Below are positions 18,031-26,810 of a stretch of DNA of 64,000 nucleotides, piece by piece. The stretch lies in contig NZ_CP015104.1 of assembly GCF_002214525.1 (NCBI RefSeq), positions 372,001 through 436,000 of the forward strand, written 5' to 3'. The DNA is from Thermococcus sp. P6 (GTDB lineage Archaea; Methanobacteriota_B; Thermococci; Thermococcales; Thermococcaceae). Made by a program: the position numbers and the translations under genes. The stretch's first letter is position 1. Every line of letters begins with the position of its first letter. Under the pieces are notes generated by a model that did not search any database, was not told where the DNA came from, and saw only the letters and a list, made by a program, of their open reading frames with translations.

Positions 18031-18813
18031 CTATTCAAGATCTTTCTTTCTCCACACCCCCTCCCCCGCGAGCCGGGTTAGTCTGTCCCTTATGTGGAGG
18101 AGCACCTCGTTGAGCACCTTTCCGTTGTCGTAGTCCCCCACCACCTCAAGGAGCTCCCGCCGGCTGTAGCCGGCCATCTCCCGGGCCAACTCGACCATCC
18201 TTGGATAGGCACGAACCACGTTGTCGACCACCGTTACGTCCGCCATCCTCGCGCTCCTCGAAAGCGGGTTGAGGTCAACCGTTACAACGAACTTCCCCAT
18301 CCTCACGAGCGCCTCCGTCCTGTCGCCGTCCTCCAGCGGGACGAGAACCACGTCCGCCTTCCATATGCCCTCCTCGTCAACCCTGCCCCTCTCGTGCTCA
18401 AGGCCGGGAATGCGCTTCGTTGGGTTCAGCCCGAGGATTTCCTCCGCCCCGTGCTTCTTCAGTTCCTCGGCTATTGCCCTTACGCGCTCCTCCGTCCGGT
18501 AGAAGAGGTTTACCTCAAGCTTGGCATTAAGAGCCCTCGCCAGCTCGACCGTCTCCTTCGGCACGAGGGCGGCCACGTTCCCGTTTACGGACACGACCGG
18601 GTGCTCTGCCAGAAGAAACTTCGCCACCGCAACCCTCATGGCCCGCTCGGCCGGTTCTATCGTCCTCTCTCCGAGGAGGTAGTCGAAGGCCTCGCCGCGA
18701 CCGTGGGCTATTAGACCTGCCCTTGCCGTCATGCCCTTCTCCATGCCCTCGATGATCCTCTCGCGATAGTAGAGACTCCAGTACCTCGGATGGCTTCTGG
18801 GTATTTCCACCAT
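18031..18813 (-). CDS. 4-phosphopantoate-beta-alanine ligase (phosphopantothenate synthetase)
   Basis: Archaeal CoA-pathway enzyme of 260 residues (DUF137 family). Typical segments: IPRSHPRYWSLYYRERI, LLAEHPVVSVNGNVAALVP, GLNPTKRIPGLEHERGRV and TVDLNPLSRSARMADVTVVDN. It joins 4-phosphopantoate with beta-alanine, replacing the bacterial PanC route; the T. kodakarensis enzyme was characterised (TK1686, from memory). ATG 18813 follows GGTGG; a GTG 9 bases earlier is less likely. Confidence 0.93.
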   Translation of the reverse strand: MVEIPRSHPRYWSLYYRERIIEGMEKGMTARAGLIAHGRGEAFDYLLGERTIEPAERAMRVAVAKFLLAEHPVVSVNGNVAALVPKETVELARALNAKLEVNLFYRTEERVRAIAEELKKHGAEEILGLNPTKRIPGLEHERGRVDEEGIWKADVVLVPLEDGDRTEALVRMGKFVVTVDLNPLSRSARMADVTVVDNVVRAYPRMVELAREMAGYSRRELLEVVGDYDNGKVLNEVLLHIRDRLTRLAGEGVWRKKDLE

Positions 18814-18951
18814 TTCAACCACCGAAGGGAGTGGGCGATAACGGATAAAAACCTTCGTGCCTCCTGAGAGGTTCTTAACTCTTGGTTTAAAAAATCCTTA
18901 TAAGTCCGGAGTTTAGAGCCTCAGATGGAGATATGAACGGGAGGGCCCATT

Positions 18952-19800
18952 ATGGGGTATGCCATAACGAAAAAAGTGAACCTGAGTGCAATTGATTTTT
19001 TCATGGAAGTGGAGGCACCCCACGTGGCAAGGGCATGGAAGCCGGGCCAGTTCGTTGTTTTGATACCCGATGAAAAGGGCGAAAGGGTTCCGATGTCGGT
19101 TTACTACGTCCGGAACGGAAGGGTTGGAATGTTCATAAGGAGACTTGGAAAGACAAGCCTCAAGCTCTGGTACGAGTTTGACGTCGGTGACGAGCTCCGC
19201 GACGTAGCTGGCCCACTTGGAAGGCCCATTGAGGTTAAACACTACGGCAACGTCGTCTTTGTAGCGGACGCCGTCTGCGCCCATGCCGAGGCCTGCGCCA
19301 CACTGAAGGCCATGAAGGAAGCGGGCAACTACACGATAGCCATCCAGAGCTTTGAGAATGCCGCCAACGTTTATCCGGAGAAATACCTCGCAAAGTCGAT
19401 CGTGGATGAACACTACCTGACGACCGAAGACGGGAGCGTCGGGATCCGTGGGCACTACCTGGACATCCTGAAGGAACTCATAGAGGAGGACAGGGTCGAT
19501 ATTGTGTTTGGTGGCGGAAAGCTCGGTTCCTTGAAGAAGCTCGCCGAGTTAACGAGGCCCTACGGCATTCCGACCATTGCAACGGTCAGGCAGATAATGG
19601 TTTGCGGAATGGGGATGTGCGGCTCGTGCAGGGTTCTCTACGATGGAGAGGTGAAGTTCGCCTGCATGGACGGGCCCATGATGGACGCACACAAGGTGAA
19701 CTGGGACTACGTTATAAAGAGGGACGCACGCTTCAAGGAGGAAGAAAAACTCGCCAAGGAAAGGTATCTGGCCGAGCTTAAGGCCCGGGGAGTGATCTAA
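18952..19800 (+). CDS. Divergent NfnS/SudB-like ferredoxin-NAD(P) oxidoreductase small subunit, orphan
   Basis: FNR-family protein of 282 residues: FAD-binding barrel with RVPMSVYY (46-52), nucleotide domain, and a C-terminal [2Fe-2S] loop with Cys218, Cys223, Cys226 and Cys238. Two oddities: the Gly-rich NAD(P) motif expected after residue 100 reads VVFVADAVCAHAEAC, and the first cluster ligand, Asp in Pyrococcus SudB-type proteins (VDGTGMC), is Cys here (VCGMGMC). The large GltA-like partner subunit normally encoded next to it is absent. It may work with a distant partner or in a different electron-transfer complex. Confidence 0.78.
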   Translation: MGYAITKKVNLSAIDFFMEVEAPHVARAWKPGQFVVLIPDEKGERVPMSVYYVRNGRVGMFIRRLGKTSLKLWYEFDVGDELRDVAGPLGRPIEVKHYGNVVFVADAVCAHAEACATLKAMKEAGNYTIAIQSFENAANVYPEKYLAKSIVDEHYLTTEDGSVGIRGHYLDILKELIEEDRVDIVFGGGKLGSLKKLAELTRPYGIPTIATVRQIMVCGMGMCGSCRVLYDGEVKFACMDGPMMDAHKVNWDYVIKRDARFKEEEKLAKERYLAELKARGVI

Positions 19801-19895
19801 AGGACAATCAAAGGAAACCCCTTAAGGTTCGTGTTCATACATGGAAGGCTCCGGTGTTTCAGGGATCGCCCTTTACGGGATTCTTAGGCCGTCAG

Positions 19896-19904
19896 CCTTT
19901 TAAC
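19896..19904 (+). promoter_or_regulatory. TATA-like element upstream of candidate C/D sRNA
   Basis: CCTTTTAAC is centred about 25 bases before position 19926, the first base of the sRNA terminal stem. This is the spacing expected for independent transcription. Confidence 0.4.
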
Positions 19905-19925
19905 GCCCTTTCGCTTATACCCCTC

Positions 19926-19985
19926 GAGCGATGACGAGCTCTAGGGTATCTGACGGCCGGATGATGAGAAAATACGACCGAGCTC
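19926..19985 (+). ncRNA. Candidate C/D-box sRNA (2'-O-methylation guide)
   Basis: All elements occur in order: terminal stem GAGC (19926-19929) with GCTC (19982-19985); C box GATGACGA (19930-19937, one deviation); guide GCTCTAGGGTAT; D' box CTGA (19950-19953); 6-base spacer; C' box GATGATGA (19960-19967); guide GAAAATACGA; D-like box CCGA (19978-19981, consensus CTGA). The 60-nt length is typical for Thermococcales. Targets were not identified. A competing inverted repeat (19887-19895 with 19950-19958) overlaps it. The rest of the 220-base gap shows nothing else. Confidence 0.5.
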
Positions 19986-20020
19986 ATCCCGATCAACTTT
20001 TCATAAATGAATAGAAGAGA

Positions 20021-20431
20021 TCACAGGTTCTTCAGGTACTCCGCGTAAGCCCCGGCATCCATGAGGTCCTTAAGATCCTCTTCGAGGTTGTTCGGCTTAA
20101 GCTTCGCGATCCAGCTCCCGTAGGGATCCTCGTTGAGCTTTTCGGGAGAATCCTCAAGCTCTTCGTTGACCTCAACGATCTCACCGCCGACGGGGGCGTA
20201 AACCTCGCTGACCGCCTTGACGCTCTCAAGCTCGCAGAGAACGTCGCCTTTGGCCACTTCCTTCCCGACCTCCGGGAGCTCGACGTAGGCGAGGTCACCC
20301 AGCTCCTTCTGGGCGTAGTCGCTTATCCCGACGAGAACGGTGCCGTCTTCAAGGACCTGAGCCCACTCGTGATCTTTGGTGTAATAAAGCCCCTCCTTGA
20401 TCAGGTATTCCCCTACCTCGATCATGAACAT
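20021..20431 (-). CDS. gcvH: Glycine cleavage system H protein
   Basis: Lipoyl carrier of 136 residues that shuttles the aminomethyl group between glycine decarboxylase and T protein. The lipoylation site is Lys72 in ELESVKAVSEVYAP; GISDYAQKELGDLAYVELP precedes it. GGAGGAGCGGTG lies before ATG 20431; ATG 20425 is an alternative start. No other glycine-cleavage genes are nearby. Confidence 0.95.
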   Translation of the reverse strand: MFMIEVGEYLIKEGLYYTKDHEWAQVLEDGTVLVGISDYAQKELGDLAYVELPEVGKEVAKGDVLCELESVKAVSEVYAPVGGEIVEVNEELEDSPEKLNEDPYGSWIAKLKPNNLEEDLKDLMDAGAYAEYLKNL

Positions 20432-20544
20432 CACCGCTCCTCCTTCGCGGGCGGGAATTTAAACCTTTCCCCCCAAGTACGGCCCTTTTCAGTGCTGGGA
20501 AATTCAGCGTAAGGATTATTAACTTTCAGGCGAAAGGATCCTTT

Positions 20545-21669
20545 ATGGAGATTATAGGGTACGTTTTCATCATCATAGCCTTCGCGAGGCTTCTTGCGGA
20601 GGGCTTTGAGAGGGCCGGTTATCCGGGTTTTCTGGGGGAGATAACGGCCGGGATGCTGCTCAGTCACATCCTCGTGGGGATGCCACGGGATCAGATGCTT
20701 CTCGTAGCCGAGTTCGGTCTCTTCTTCCTCATGATATCCGCCGGCCTCGAAACGACCCCCGAGGAACTCCACTACGCCGGGAGAAAGGCCCTGATCCTGT
20801 ACGCGGTCACGTACTCCTCCATGCTGCTTGCTGTACTCCCCTTCAACGGATGGAAGCTCAACTCCGATGCGGTTATCGTTGCCGCGATAACTTCAACGGC
20901 CTCGGCACCGATAGTTCTAAGGCTCAGGCGCTTCTTTGGAGGGGATTTCCTCCACGTGGCCCTATCCTATTCTGTCATAAGTGAAGTGGCGGCCCTTGCG
21001 ATCGTCTACGCCGCTGTCAGGGTGCACAGCAGCCCCGGGAACTACGTTCCGTTGCTGGGGATCCTTCTGGGGGATGTCCTCTTCGTGGGCATCCTGTTCT
21101 ACGCAAACTACGCCATAGGGATAAAGCACAGGGTCAGGATAGTGAGGTTCCTTCGCAGGCTCAAAAGCGACGAGGCGGTCTTCGGTCTCTTCATGGTATT
21201 CTCGACCTCTCTGGCATTCATCAGCGATGAGATAGGCCTGCATTTCAGCATAGGCGGTTTCATGGCCGGTCTGATCATGCACAGCGACCTCGTAGGAACC
21301 AAGCAGTACGACAGGCTAACCACCATCATAAGTGGCGTCACCTACGGGGTATTCGCACCGGTGTTCTTCGCATGGAGGGGCCTGAACTTCGAGACGGAGA
21401 TTTCTTTCGTGGTTGTGGAGTTCTTCGTGGTGTCCTATTTCCTGAGACTGCTCGTCTCCACGATTCTGGTGAGGGATGAGAGTCCGGTAACGTCGCTCCT
21501 TCGGGGAACGGGGGTGGCGAGTTTCGGTGTCCTCGGCCTGCTCGTCGGGGAGGTGGGTTTCGTTTCAGGTGTTTTGAGCCGGCACATGTACGCTATGGCG
21601 TCCCTTGTGTGCGTCCTTGGGATGTTCACCTCGGCGACGCTGGGCAGAGCTTTGAATTCCACCGAATAA
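20545..21669 (+). CDS. CPA2-type cation/proton antiporter (Kef/NapA-like)
   Basis: Membrane protein of 374 residues with 11-13 hydrophobic helices. GEITAGMLLSHILVG and the AEFGLFFLMISAGLET stretch match the Na+/H+ exchanger domain of the Kef/NapA group. It lacks the C-terminal TrkA-N domain of true KefB/C, so Na+ or K+ versus H+ exchange is open. A GGATTATTAAC TATA region lies about 30 bases before the ATG, and a T-run follows the stop. Confidence 0.85.
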   Translation: MEIIGYVFIIIAFARLLAEGFERAGYPGFLGEITAGMLLSHILVGMPRDQMLLVAEFGLFFLMISAGLETTPEELHYAGRKALILYAVTYSSMLLAVLPFNGWKLNSDAVIVAAITSTASAPIVLRLRRFFGGDFLHVALSYSVISEVAALAIVYAAVRVHSSPGNYVPLLGILLGDVLFVGILFYANYAIGIKHRVRIVRFLRRLKSDEAVFGLFMVFSTSLAFISDEIGLHFSIGGFMAGLIMHSDLVGTKQYDRLTTIISGVTYGVFAPVFFAWRGLNFETEISFVVVEFFVVSYFLRLLVSTILVRDESPVTSLLRGTGVASFGVLGLLVGEVGFVSGVLSRHMYAMASLVCVLGMFTSATLGRALNSTE

Positions 21670-21670
21670 G

Positions 21671-21679
21671 CCTTTTTTA
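21671..21679 (+). terminator. T-run after antiporter gene
   Basis: CCTTTTTTA directly follows the stop, a simple archaeal termination signal. Confidence 0.45.
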
Positions 21680-21831
21680 ACAACAAACCGGTTTCCGGAC
21701 GTTCTTACAGAAAATCGGCCACGGGTTCTCTTTTCAGTGATGACGAAACGTTTTTAAGCCCCGCCCTGATTAGCGACTGAATAAAATTCCAATCATCGAG
21801 AAAGAAAGGAGAGATAAAGGGGGAAGCCGGA

Positions 21832-22305
21832 ATGAGCTGGACAACACCCAGAAGGGCCTTTATTGGGGCCGCCGCTGCAGAGGGCGGGACAAAGCTCAAC
21901 GCCTTTGATAATGCCCTCCTCAAGCTGGGTATAGGGAACGTTAACCTCGTCAGGCTAAGTAGCGTGATTCCATCACACATCGAGTGGATAGACCGGATTC
22001 ACGACGTTCCGATAGGGATGCTACTGCCGACCGTTTATGCGCACATAGAGAGTGACGAGCCGGGAATGACCATCAGCGCGGCCCTCGGGGTGGGCATCAG
22101 CGAGAACAACGAGGGCGGCCTCATCTACGAGTACTCCGGTTACTGCAGCCGGGAAGAGGCCGAGGAAATGGTGAGAAAGATGGTGAAGGAAGGTTTCGCC
22201 GTACGTGGATGGAAGCTGGCCGAGTTCAAAGTGGCGAGCGCGAGCATAACGGTCGAAAAAAAACCGGCGGCCGCGGTGGCAGTGGTGGTGATGTTCCCCT
22301 ACTGA
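21832..22305 (+). CDS. pdaD: Pyruvoyl-dependent arginine decarboxylase proenzyme
   Basis: Makes agmatine from arginine, first step of archaeal polyamine synthesis; 157 residues. The precursor self-cleaves at the Ser43-Ser44 pair in VRLSSVIP, converting Ser44 to the pyruvoyl cofactor. GGTKLNAFDNALLKLGIGNVNLV and GGLIYEYSGYC are family hallmarks. TATA CGTTTTTAAGC near 21750 implies a leader of roughly 50 bases. The aminopropyltransferase gene follows under its own promoter, so the pathway is clustered. Confidence 0.95.
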   Translation: MSWTTPRRAFIGAAAAEGGTKLNAFDNALLKLGIGNVNLVRLSSVIPSHIEWIDRIHDVPIGMLLPTVYAHIESDEPGMTISAALGVGISENNEGGLIYEYSGYCSREEAEEMVRKMVKEGFAVRGWKLAEFKVASASITVEKKPAAAVAVVVMFPY

Positions 22306-22311
22306 GACGGC

Positions 22312-22327
22312 CCTTTTTTACTTCTTC
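22312..22327 (+). terminator. T-rich terminator after pdaD
   Basis: CCTTTTTTACTTCTTC begins seven bases after the pdaD stop, typical of archaeal termination. Confidence 0.5.
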
Positions 22328-22444
22328 AAACTTAATCCCTTTTCTGGCCTCTCCCGGCCGTCTGTTTACCGCCGGTACGGCGTCCTTCAAAACCCGGTAG
22401 GTAAGGTTTAAAACGGCTCACCGTAAGGGAGGGTGGTGGGGTTC

Positions 22445-23296
22445 ATGGGTTTCGACGAAAGGGAGGGGGCTTTCGTAGAATGGTATCCCCGCGGTTACGG
22501 CGTTGGCTTTAGAATCAGGAAAAAGATCCTTGAGAGGCGGACGAAATACCAGAAACTCGAGCTTTACGAGACGGAAGGATTTGGCAAGCTGCTCGTTCTT
22601 GACGGGACCGTTCAACTCGTCGAAGCCGGGGAGGAGAGCTACCACGAACCGCTGGTTCACCCGGTAATGCTGGCACATCCCGACCCGCGGAGGGTTCTCA
22701 TCGTGGGTGGGGGCGACGGCGGAACCCTCAGGGAGGTTCTCAGGCACAAAACCGTTGAGAGGGTCAGGATGGTGGAGATAGACGAGGAGGTCATCGAGGT
22801 CTCGAAGCGTTACCTCAACGTCGCGAGGGGGGCCTTCGAAGATCCGCGGGCGGATGTAATGGTTGGTGACGGCGTGGAGTACCTCCTGAAGACGGAGGAG
22901 CGCTTTGACGTCATCATCGTCGATTCAACGGATCCCGTCGGTCCCGCGAGGCTCCTTTTCAGCGAAGACTTCTACCGCTCGGCCTACGGGAAGCTCGGGG
23001 AGAGGGGACTGTACGTTACACAGGCGGGGAGCGTTTACCTCTTCACTGAGGAGCTTCTCAATGCCTACCGCTCCATGAAAAAAGTGTTCGACCGCGTTTA
23101 CTACTTCAGCTTCCCCGTAATCGGCTACGCCTCTCCATGGAGTTTCCTCGTCGGGGTCAAGGGGGACGTGGACTTCACCCGGGTGGATGCGGAGAGAGCC
23201 GGAGAACTCGAGCTCAAATACTACGATCCGGAAAGGCACGAGACACTCTTCCAGATGCCGAGGTACGTAAGAGAACTCCTCGAAAAAGCCCGTTAA
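22445..23296 (+). CDS. speE: Polyamine aminopropyltransferase (agmatine/cadaverine-type SpeE)
   Basis: Transfers an aminopropyl group from decarboxylated SAM; 283 residues. The cofactor site [18 protein letters not shown] and [19 protein letters not shown] are intact. Beside pdaD the preferred acceptor is probably agmatine, giving N1-aminopropylagmatine as in T. kodakarensis. TATA GTTTAAAAC (22406-22414) and GGTGGTG before ATG 22445 define the start; a GTG at 22433 is less likely. Confidence 0.93.
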   Translation: MGFDEREGAFVEWYPRGYGVGFRIRKKILERRTKYQKLELYETEGFGKLLVLDGTVQLVEAGEESYHEPLVHPVMLAHPDPRRVLIVGGGDGGTLREVLRHKTVERVRMVEIDEEVIEVSKRYLNVARGAFEDPRADVMVGDGVEYLLKTEERFDVIIVDSTDPVGPARLLFSEDFYRSAYGKLGERGLYVTQAGSVYLFTEELLNAYRSMKKVFDRVYYFSFPVIGYASPWSFLVGVKGDVDFTRVDAERAGELELKYYDPERHETLFQMPRYVRELLEKAR

Positions 23297-23346
23297 TCCC
23301 TTCCCATCCCCCGAAGGGTTTATCGACCGTTAAACCGTCCTCCGGG

Positions 23347-23994
23347 ATGCCCATGGGACGCGAAGAAGCCCTGAAGGAAATCGAGGTCCGTATGAGGCGC
23401 CTGCAGGCGGAGGTGGAACTCGCCGAGGAGAGACTCCGCTACCTTGAGGAACTGGGCGTGCCGTCAAAGTACAGGGCCCTCAGGAGAAAGGATTCCGCCC
23501 ATACCTACCTCCTCCTGATGGCGGTCTGGGTTCTCCTCGGGTTCCTCCTCTTCATCGTTACCTCCCGGCGCCTTCCCTACTGGTTCGGCTTTCCCCTGAG
23601 TCCGTACCTCCTTGTGATGCTCGTCGTGATGCTCCTTCCACTCGTCTATTACTACCTCTCCAGAAGGAACGAACCAAAAACGCCCATGGAGGAGCTTGAG
23701 GAACGGGAGAGGATGGCGAGGCTTGTTTTATCGCGCTTCTACCGGCCCCTGCGGAAAGCGCTGGAGAAGGACGACAGAAGTGCCATGGAGAAGCTGGCGG
23801 AGGAACTCCTCAACGATCCCCTGCTCGGAAGGGCGATAGAGGAGACCCGGGAAGGGGACCCGAAGATGATGGCCTACGCCCTCTACCTCTACACGGAATA
23901 CCGGCAGGGAATGGAAGAGGAGGTCCGGGAAACCATCTCCAGACTCTCCAACAGGCCCCTGAGGGCCCTCCTGCTCGGTCTCATAGAGGGGTAA
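23347..23994 (+). CDS. Membrane protein of unknown function with N-terminal coiled coil
   Basis: Protein of 215 residues, not assigned to a family. Residues 4-36 form a charged coiled coil, two membrane helices follow (about 52-72 and 84-104), and the rest is a cytosolic helical, charged domain (PMEELEERERMARLVLSRFYRP). A GTTTATC TATA at about 23317 puts the transcript start at or next to ATG 23347, so it may be leaderless. The frame is open much further upstream but that part overlaps speE. Confidence 0.7.
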   Translation: MPMGREEALKEIEVRMRRLQAEVELAEERLRYLEELGVPSKYRALRRKDSAHTYLLLMAVWVLLGFLLFIVTSRRLPYWFGFPLSPYLLVMLVVMLLPLVYYYLSRRNEPKTPMEELEERERMARLVLSRFYRPLRKALEKDDRSAMEKLAEELLNDPLLGRAIEETREGDPKMMAYALYLYTEYRQGMEEEVRETISRLSNRPLRALLLGLIEG

Positions 23995-24034
23995 GGTTAT
24001 AATCCCCGGCGTGTTTCTTAAGTGGGTGGGGAAT

Positions 24035-24847
24035 TTGAAACTGGAAGTTCTCAGCAGGAAGGATATGAACGCCCTATCGAGGGAGCTCAGCAGGGCGGGT
24101 ATAATGAACAGGACCCGAGAGGAGGTAACGTCCGAGGTTCTCCACTACGTTGTCGTGAGGGGAACCTACGACGAGCTCGTTGAAAAAGCTGGCAACGTAG
24201 AACCCCTGCAGTGGAGCCTCGAGGGGGTGAGGGTGTCCTTTGAGAGGATGATGGAAAACTGGAAGCCTGGGGAGGCGAAGGAACCGGAGGAACTCCTCGA
24301 AGAGGGAGACCCGGAAAGGATCTCCGTTCTAACGGCCCTGATGGAGAGCGGGTTTGTGGTTGAGGAGGAAGGGGGGTTATTGCTCACCGGAAACCCCCTT
24401 CTGGACGACCTCAGGCTGGAACTCCACTTTCCCCTGAGCGAGATCGAGGATTACCTCGAAGAGCTTGAGGAACGCTTTGAGACCGAGATGATAACCGAGT
24501 ACAACATGGAGAAGAGGTACTTCGTCGAGGTAATCGAGGTGGAGGGGGAACTCATAGAGAGGGCCCTCGATGTGGCCGGTGACTACGCCACGGAGGAGAG
24601 CATCGTTGAGGCGATGTTCGAGGGCATAGCACGCTCTGTTCTGGCCGACACGATCCTCAAACTGGCGGAGAAGTACAGGAGGAAAAACGAGCTCATCAAG
24701 GCCCTGATGGAGATGGAGCCTCTGGTGGCCGAGGGGAAGAGCGGAAGGGTGAACGTGTACTTTGATGAAGACGCTCTGTTCGACTTCCTCAGGGACCTCC
24801 AGACGCTCGGCTACCTGAAGGTGAAGGGCAACAGGATATGGGTCTGA
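24035..24847 (+). CDS. Hypothetical protein, mostly helical and acidic
   Basis: Protein of about 270 residues with no recognised domain. It is rich in Glu and Leu with long predicted helices (EIEDYLEELEERFETEMITEYN) and a C-terminal wHTH-like end (FDFLRDLQTLGYLKVKGNRIWV). A TATA GTTATAAT at 23996 and GGGTGGGG just upstream favour the TTG start at 24035; GTG at 24011 or 24026 are alternatives. The preceding membrane gene ends 40 bases earlier. Confidence 0.6.
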   Translation: MKLEVLSRKDMNALSRELSRAGIMNRTREEVTSEVLHYVVVRGTYDELVEKAGNVEPLQWSLEGVRVSFERMMENWKPGEAKEPEELLEEGDPERISVLTALMESGFVVEEEGGLLLTGNPLLDDLRLELHFPLSEIEDYLEELEERFETEMITEYNMEKRYFVEVIEVEGELIERALDVAGDYATEESIVEAMFEGIARSVLADTILKLAEKYRRKNELIKALMEMEPLVAEGKSGRVNVYFDEDALFDFLRDLQTLGYLKVKGNRIWV

Positions 24848-24859
24848 CCTCTCGAGTCT

Positions 24860-25858
24860 TCAATCCTTCAGGATTATCTCCTTGGTTAGCCTCACGGTAA
24901 AGGTCTTTCCAACCTTTTCCCTCTCCACGAGCTGCTTTTTCTCAAGCTCCTTAATGACCCTGCTTATCGTTGGTCTGGAGTAGCCGGTAAGCTCCGGTAG
25001 ATCCTCCTGCTTGACCGTTCCGCCTTTTTCGAGGATCGCCCTGACGACTATGCGCTCCTTCTCGGTGAGCACCTCTATAGGAACCCTGTTGGAGGACCAC
25101 TTCTTCTTGGCGTAGTAGAGCGAAAGGGGGACGGATATGGCGAGGGCAAGGACAACTATAGCAGCGGTGATCACCCAGTTGGTCCGCCCGGGTTCCTTGG
25201 GCACGGTTACCTTGAGGGTCTCCTTGACCCAGTAGGTCTTGTAACCGAGGGCTTCGATTTTAGCCTGCACATCCTTGGACATACCTGCCCCCATCAGGAG
25301 AACGAGATCGGGATTGAGTTTCTCCAGTGCGCTGGCGGTTGAGTCGGAGAGCGCGTCCTCCTGCGTGAGTAACAGCGGATAGCCGTATATCATCGCCCAC
25401 CTCGCCGCGGCGAGTGCAGAACCGTAATCGCTGGAGCTGGCGACGACAACCGTATCGTGACCGCTGGGGTAGAAATGAAGCGCCAGCTTCGCCGCCGTCT
25501 CGGTTCTGACGGCACCGCCTATCCTTTCCACGATGAAGCCCATGGCGAGAAGCTCGTCCTGAACCCTACCGCTAACCGCCTCGGAATCGCCTATTATGAG
25601 AACGTGGTTCCATCCAAACTGGGCGTAGCTTTGAAGCTGGGCCATGGTGCCCGGGTCAAGTTCCCGGGGATTGACGGGGAGGATCGGAACGCCGAGCATC
25701 TTGGCGTAGGGAAGCGCCACGATGTAATCGATCAGGTCATCGTTCCTAACGATTATTAGATCGTAATTCGGCTCGTCCTGCTGGGCCGATGAGAGGGGAG
25801 CAAGGAAGGATGAAATGCTGATCACGATGAGCGCCAGTGTCAGAATCCTTTTAACCAT
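24860..25858 (-). CDS. Membrane-anchored wHTH regulator with extracytoplasmic CWB2-like domain
   Basis: Protein of 332 residues with a striking layout: signal peptide (1-25), an extracellular domain (32-210) with cell-wall-binding-repeat-2 features (PYAKMLGVPILPVNPREL, HVLIIGDSEAVSGRVQDEL, ERIGGAVRTETAAKLA, then PDLVLLMGAGMSKDV), one membrane helix (228-250), and a cytoplasmic winged helix (262-330, LTEKERIVVRAILEKGG, YSRPTISRVIKELEKK). It looks like a one-component sensor linking surface or extracellular signals to transcription. Target genes unknown. Confidence 0.82.
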   Translation of the reverse strand: MVKRILTLALIVISISSFLAPLSSAQQDEPNYDLIIVRNDDLIDYIVALPYAKMLGVPILPVNPRELDPGTMAQLQSYAQFGWNHVLIIGDSEAVSGRVQDELLAMGFIVERIGGAVRTETAAKLALHFYPSGHDTVVVASSSDYGSALAAARWAMIYGYPLLLTQEDALSDSTASALEKLNPDLVLLMGAGMSKDVQAKIEALGYKTYWVKETLKVTVPKEPGRTNWVITAAIVVLALAISVPLSLYYAKKKWSSNRVPIEVLTEKERIVVRAILEKGGTVKQEDLPELTGYSRPTISRVIKELEKKQLVEREKVGKTFTVRLTKEIILKD

Positions 25859-25903
25859 TCCATCACCTGAAAAGGGGATAAGAAGAGCTCTTTAAAAGGT
25901 TTT

Positions 25904-26578
25904 TCAAAGCTCTAGTGCCTCACCGGGTTTGAGGATAACCACCTCGGCCTTGTCCCTGACCAGCCTCCTGAACTCCTCCGGGTCGGCCGAGATCGGCGGC
26001 CACGTGTTGTAGTGCATCGGGACCACCTTCCTCGGCCTGAGGAACTCAACGGCCTTGGCGGCCTCGAGGGGTCCCATCGTGAAGTGCCCCCCTATCGGAA
26101 GCAGGGCGAGGTCTATCGGTCCGTAGAGCTCGGGGAAGAGCTTCATGTCGCTGAAGACGTAGGTATCGCCCGCGTGGTAGATCCTGACGCCATCGAGCTC
26201 AACTATGTAACCGCAGGGGTTTCCTATGCTGTGCTTGCCGTCGCTGCTCGAGTGCCACGCGGGAACCTGGACGATCTTAACGCCCTCCACTTCCGTCGGA
26301 CCGTAGTTCATCCCTACCGTCGTGATTCCCCTCTCCTTCTCGACGAGGTAGTTGGCCACGTCGTACATTGCCACTATCTTCGCCCCGGTTCTTCTGGCTA
26401 TTCCTGGCGCATCGCCTATGTGGTCGCCGTGGGCGTGGGTTACGAGTATAAGGTCCGCATCCAGCTCCTCCGGCTTCGCTGCGGCGCTTGGATTTCCGGT
26501 CAGGAACGGGTCTATCAGGATCTTTTTGCTCCCCTCTATAAGAAAGGCCGCGTGTCCAAGAAACCTCACCCTCACCAT
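25904..26578 (-). CDS. UPF0173-family metallo-beta-lactamase-fold hydrolase
   Basis: Hydrolase of 224 residues. The zinc motif THAHGDH includes His48, His50, Asp52 and His53; later ligands are HSSSDG (around 110), HAGDT and PMHYNTWP. The reading MVRVRFLGHAAFLIEG is the family signature. The substrate is unknown. The 232-base gap upstream to acdA holds promoters only. Confidence 0.85.
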   Translation of the reverse strand: MVRVRFLGHAAFLIEGSKKILIDPFLTGNPSAAAKPEELDADLILVTHAHGDHIGDAPGIARRTGAKIVAMYDVANYLVEKERGITTVGMNYGPTEVEGVKIVQVPAWHSSSDGKHSIGNPCGYIVELDGVRIYHAGDTYVFSDMKLFPELYGPIDLALLPIGGHFTMGPLEAAKAVEFLRPRKVVPMHYNTWPPISADPEEFRRLVRDKAEVVILKPGEALEL

Positions 26579-26771
26579 GCCATCACCCCGGAGTATAATA
26601 ACCGGAGCTTACTTAAGCGTTTCGGAGTGGACTATAAACTTATTCCCGGGCGTTTGAGGCACTGCTTCAATTTGCACGGGAAAGTTTCGTCCTATGATGC
26701 CCTTTTTAACCCATTAAAGCTTTAATTTTTCCTTCAATGTCCCTATCTGTCTCACTGTCCCTTTTGGGAAA

Positions 26772-26780
26772 GCTTATATA
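26772..26780 (+). promoter_or_regulatory. TATA box of the acdA-ior operon
   Basis: GCTTATATA with a GGGAAA BRE. Transcripts would begin near 26803, some 8 bases before acdA. The upstream 180 bases (26590-26770) show AT-rich stretches but no gene. Confidence 0.7.
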
Positions 26781-26810
26781 GAATCCCCGGGAGTTTAAAG
26801 CGGTGATGCG

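Noticed and set aside
23137-23346. Upstream extension of the coiled-coil membrane protein
   Set aside because: It lies inside the aminopropyltransferase gene; a TATA box and ATG at 23347 explain the true start.
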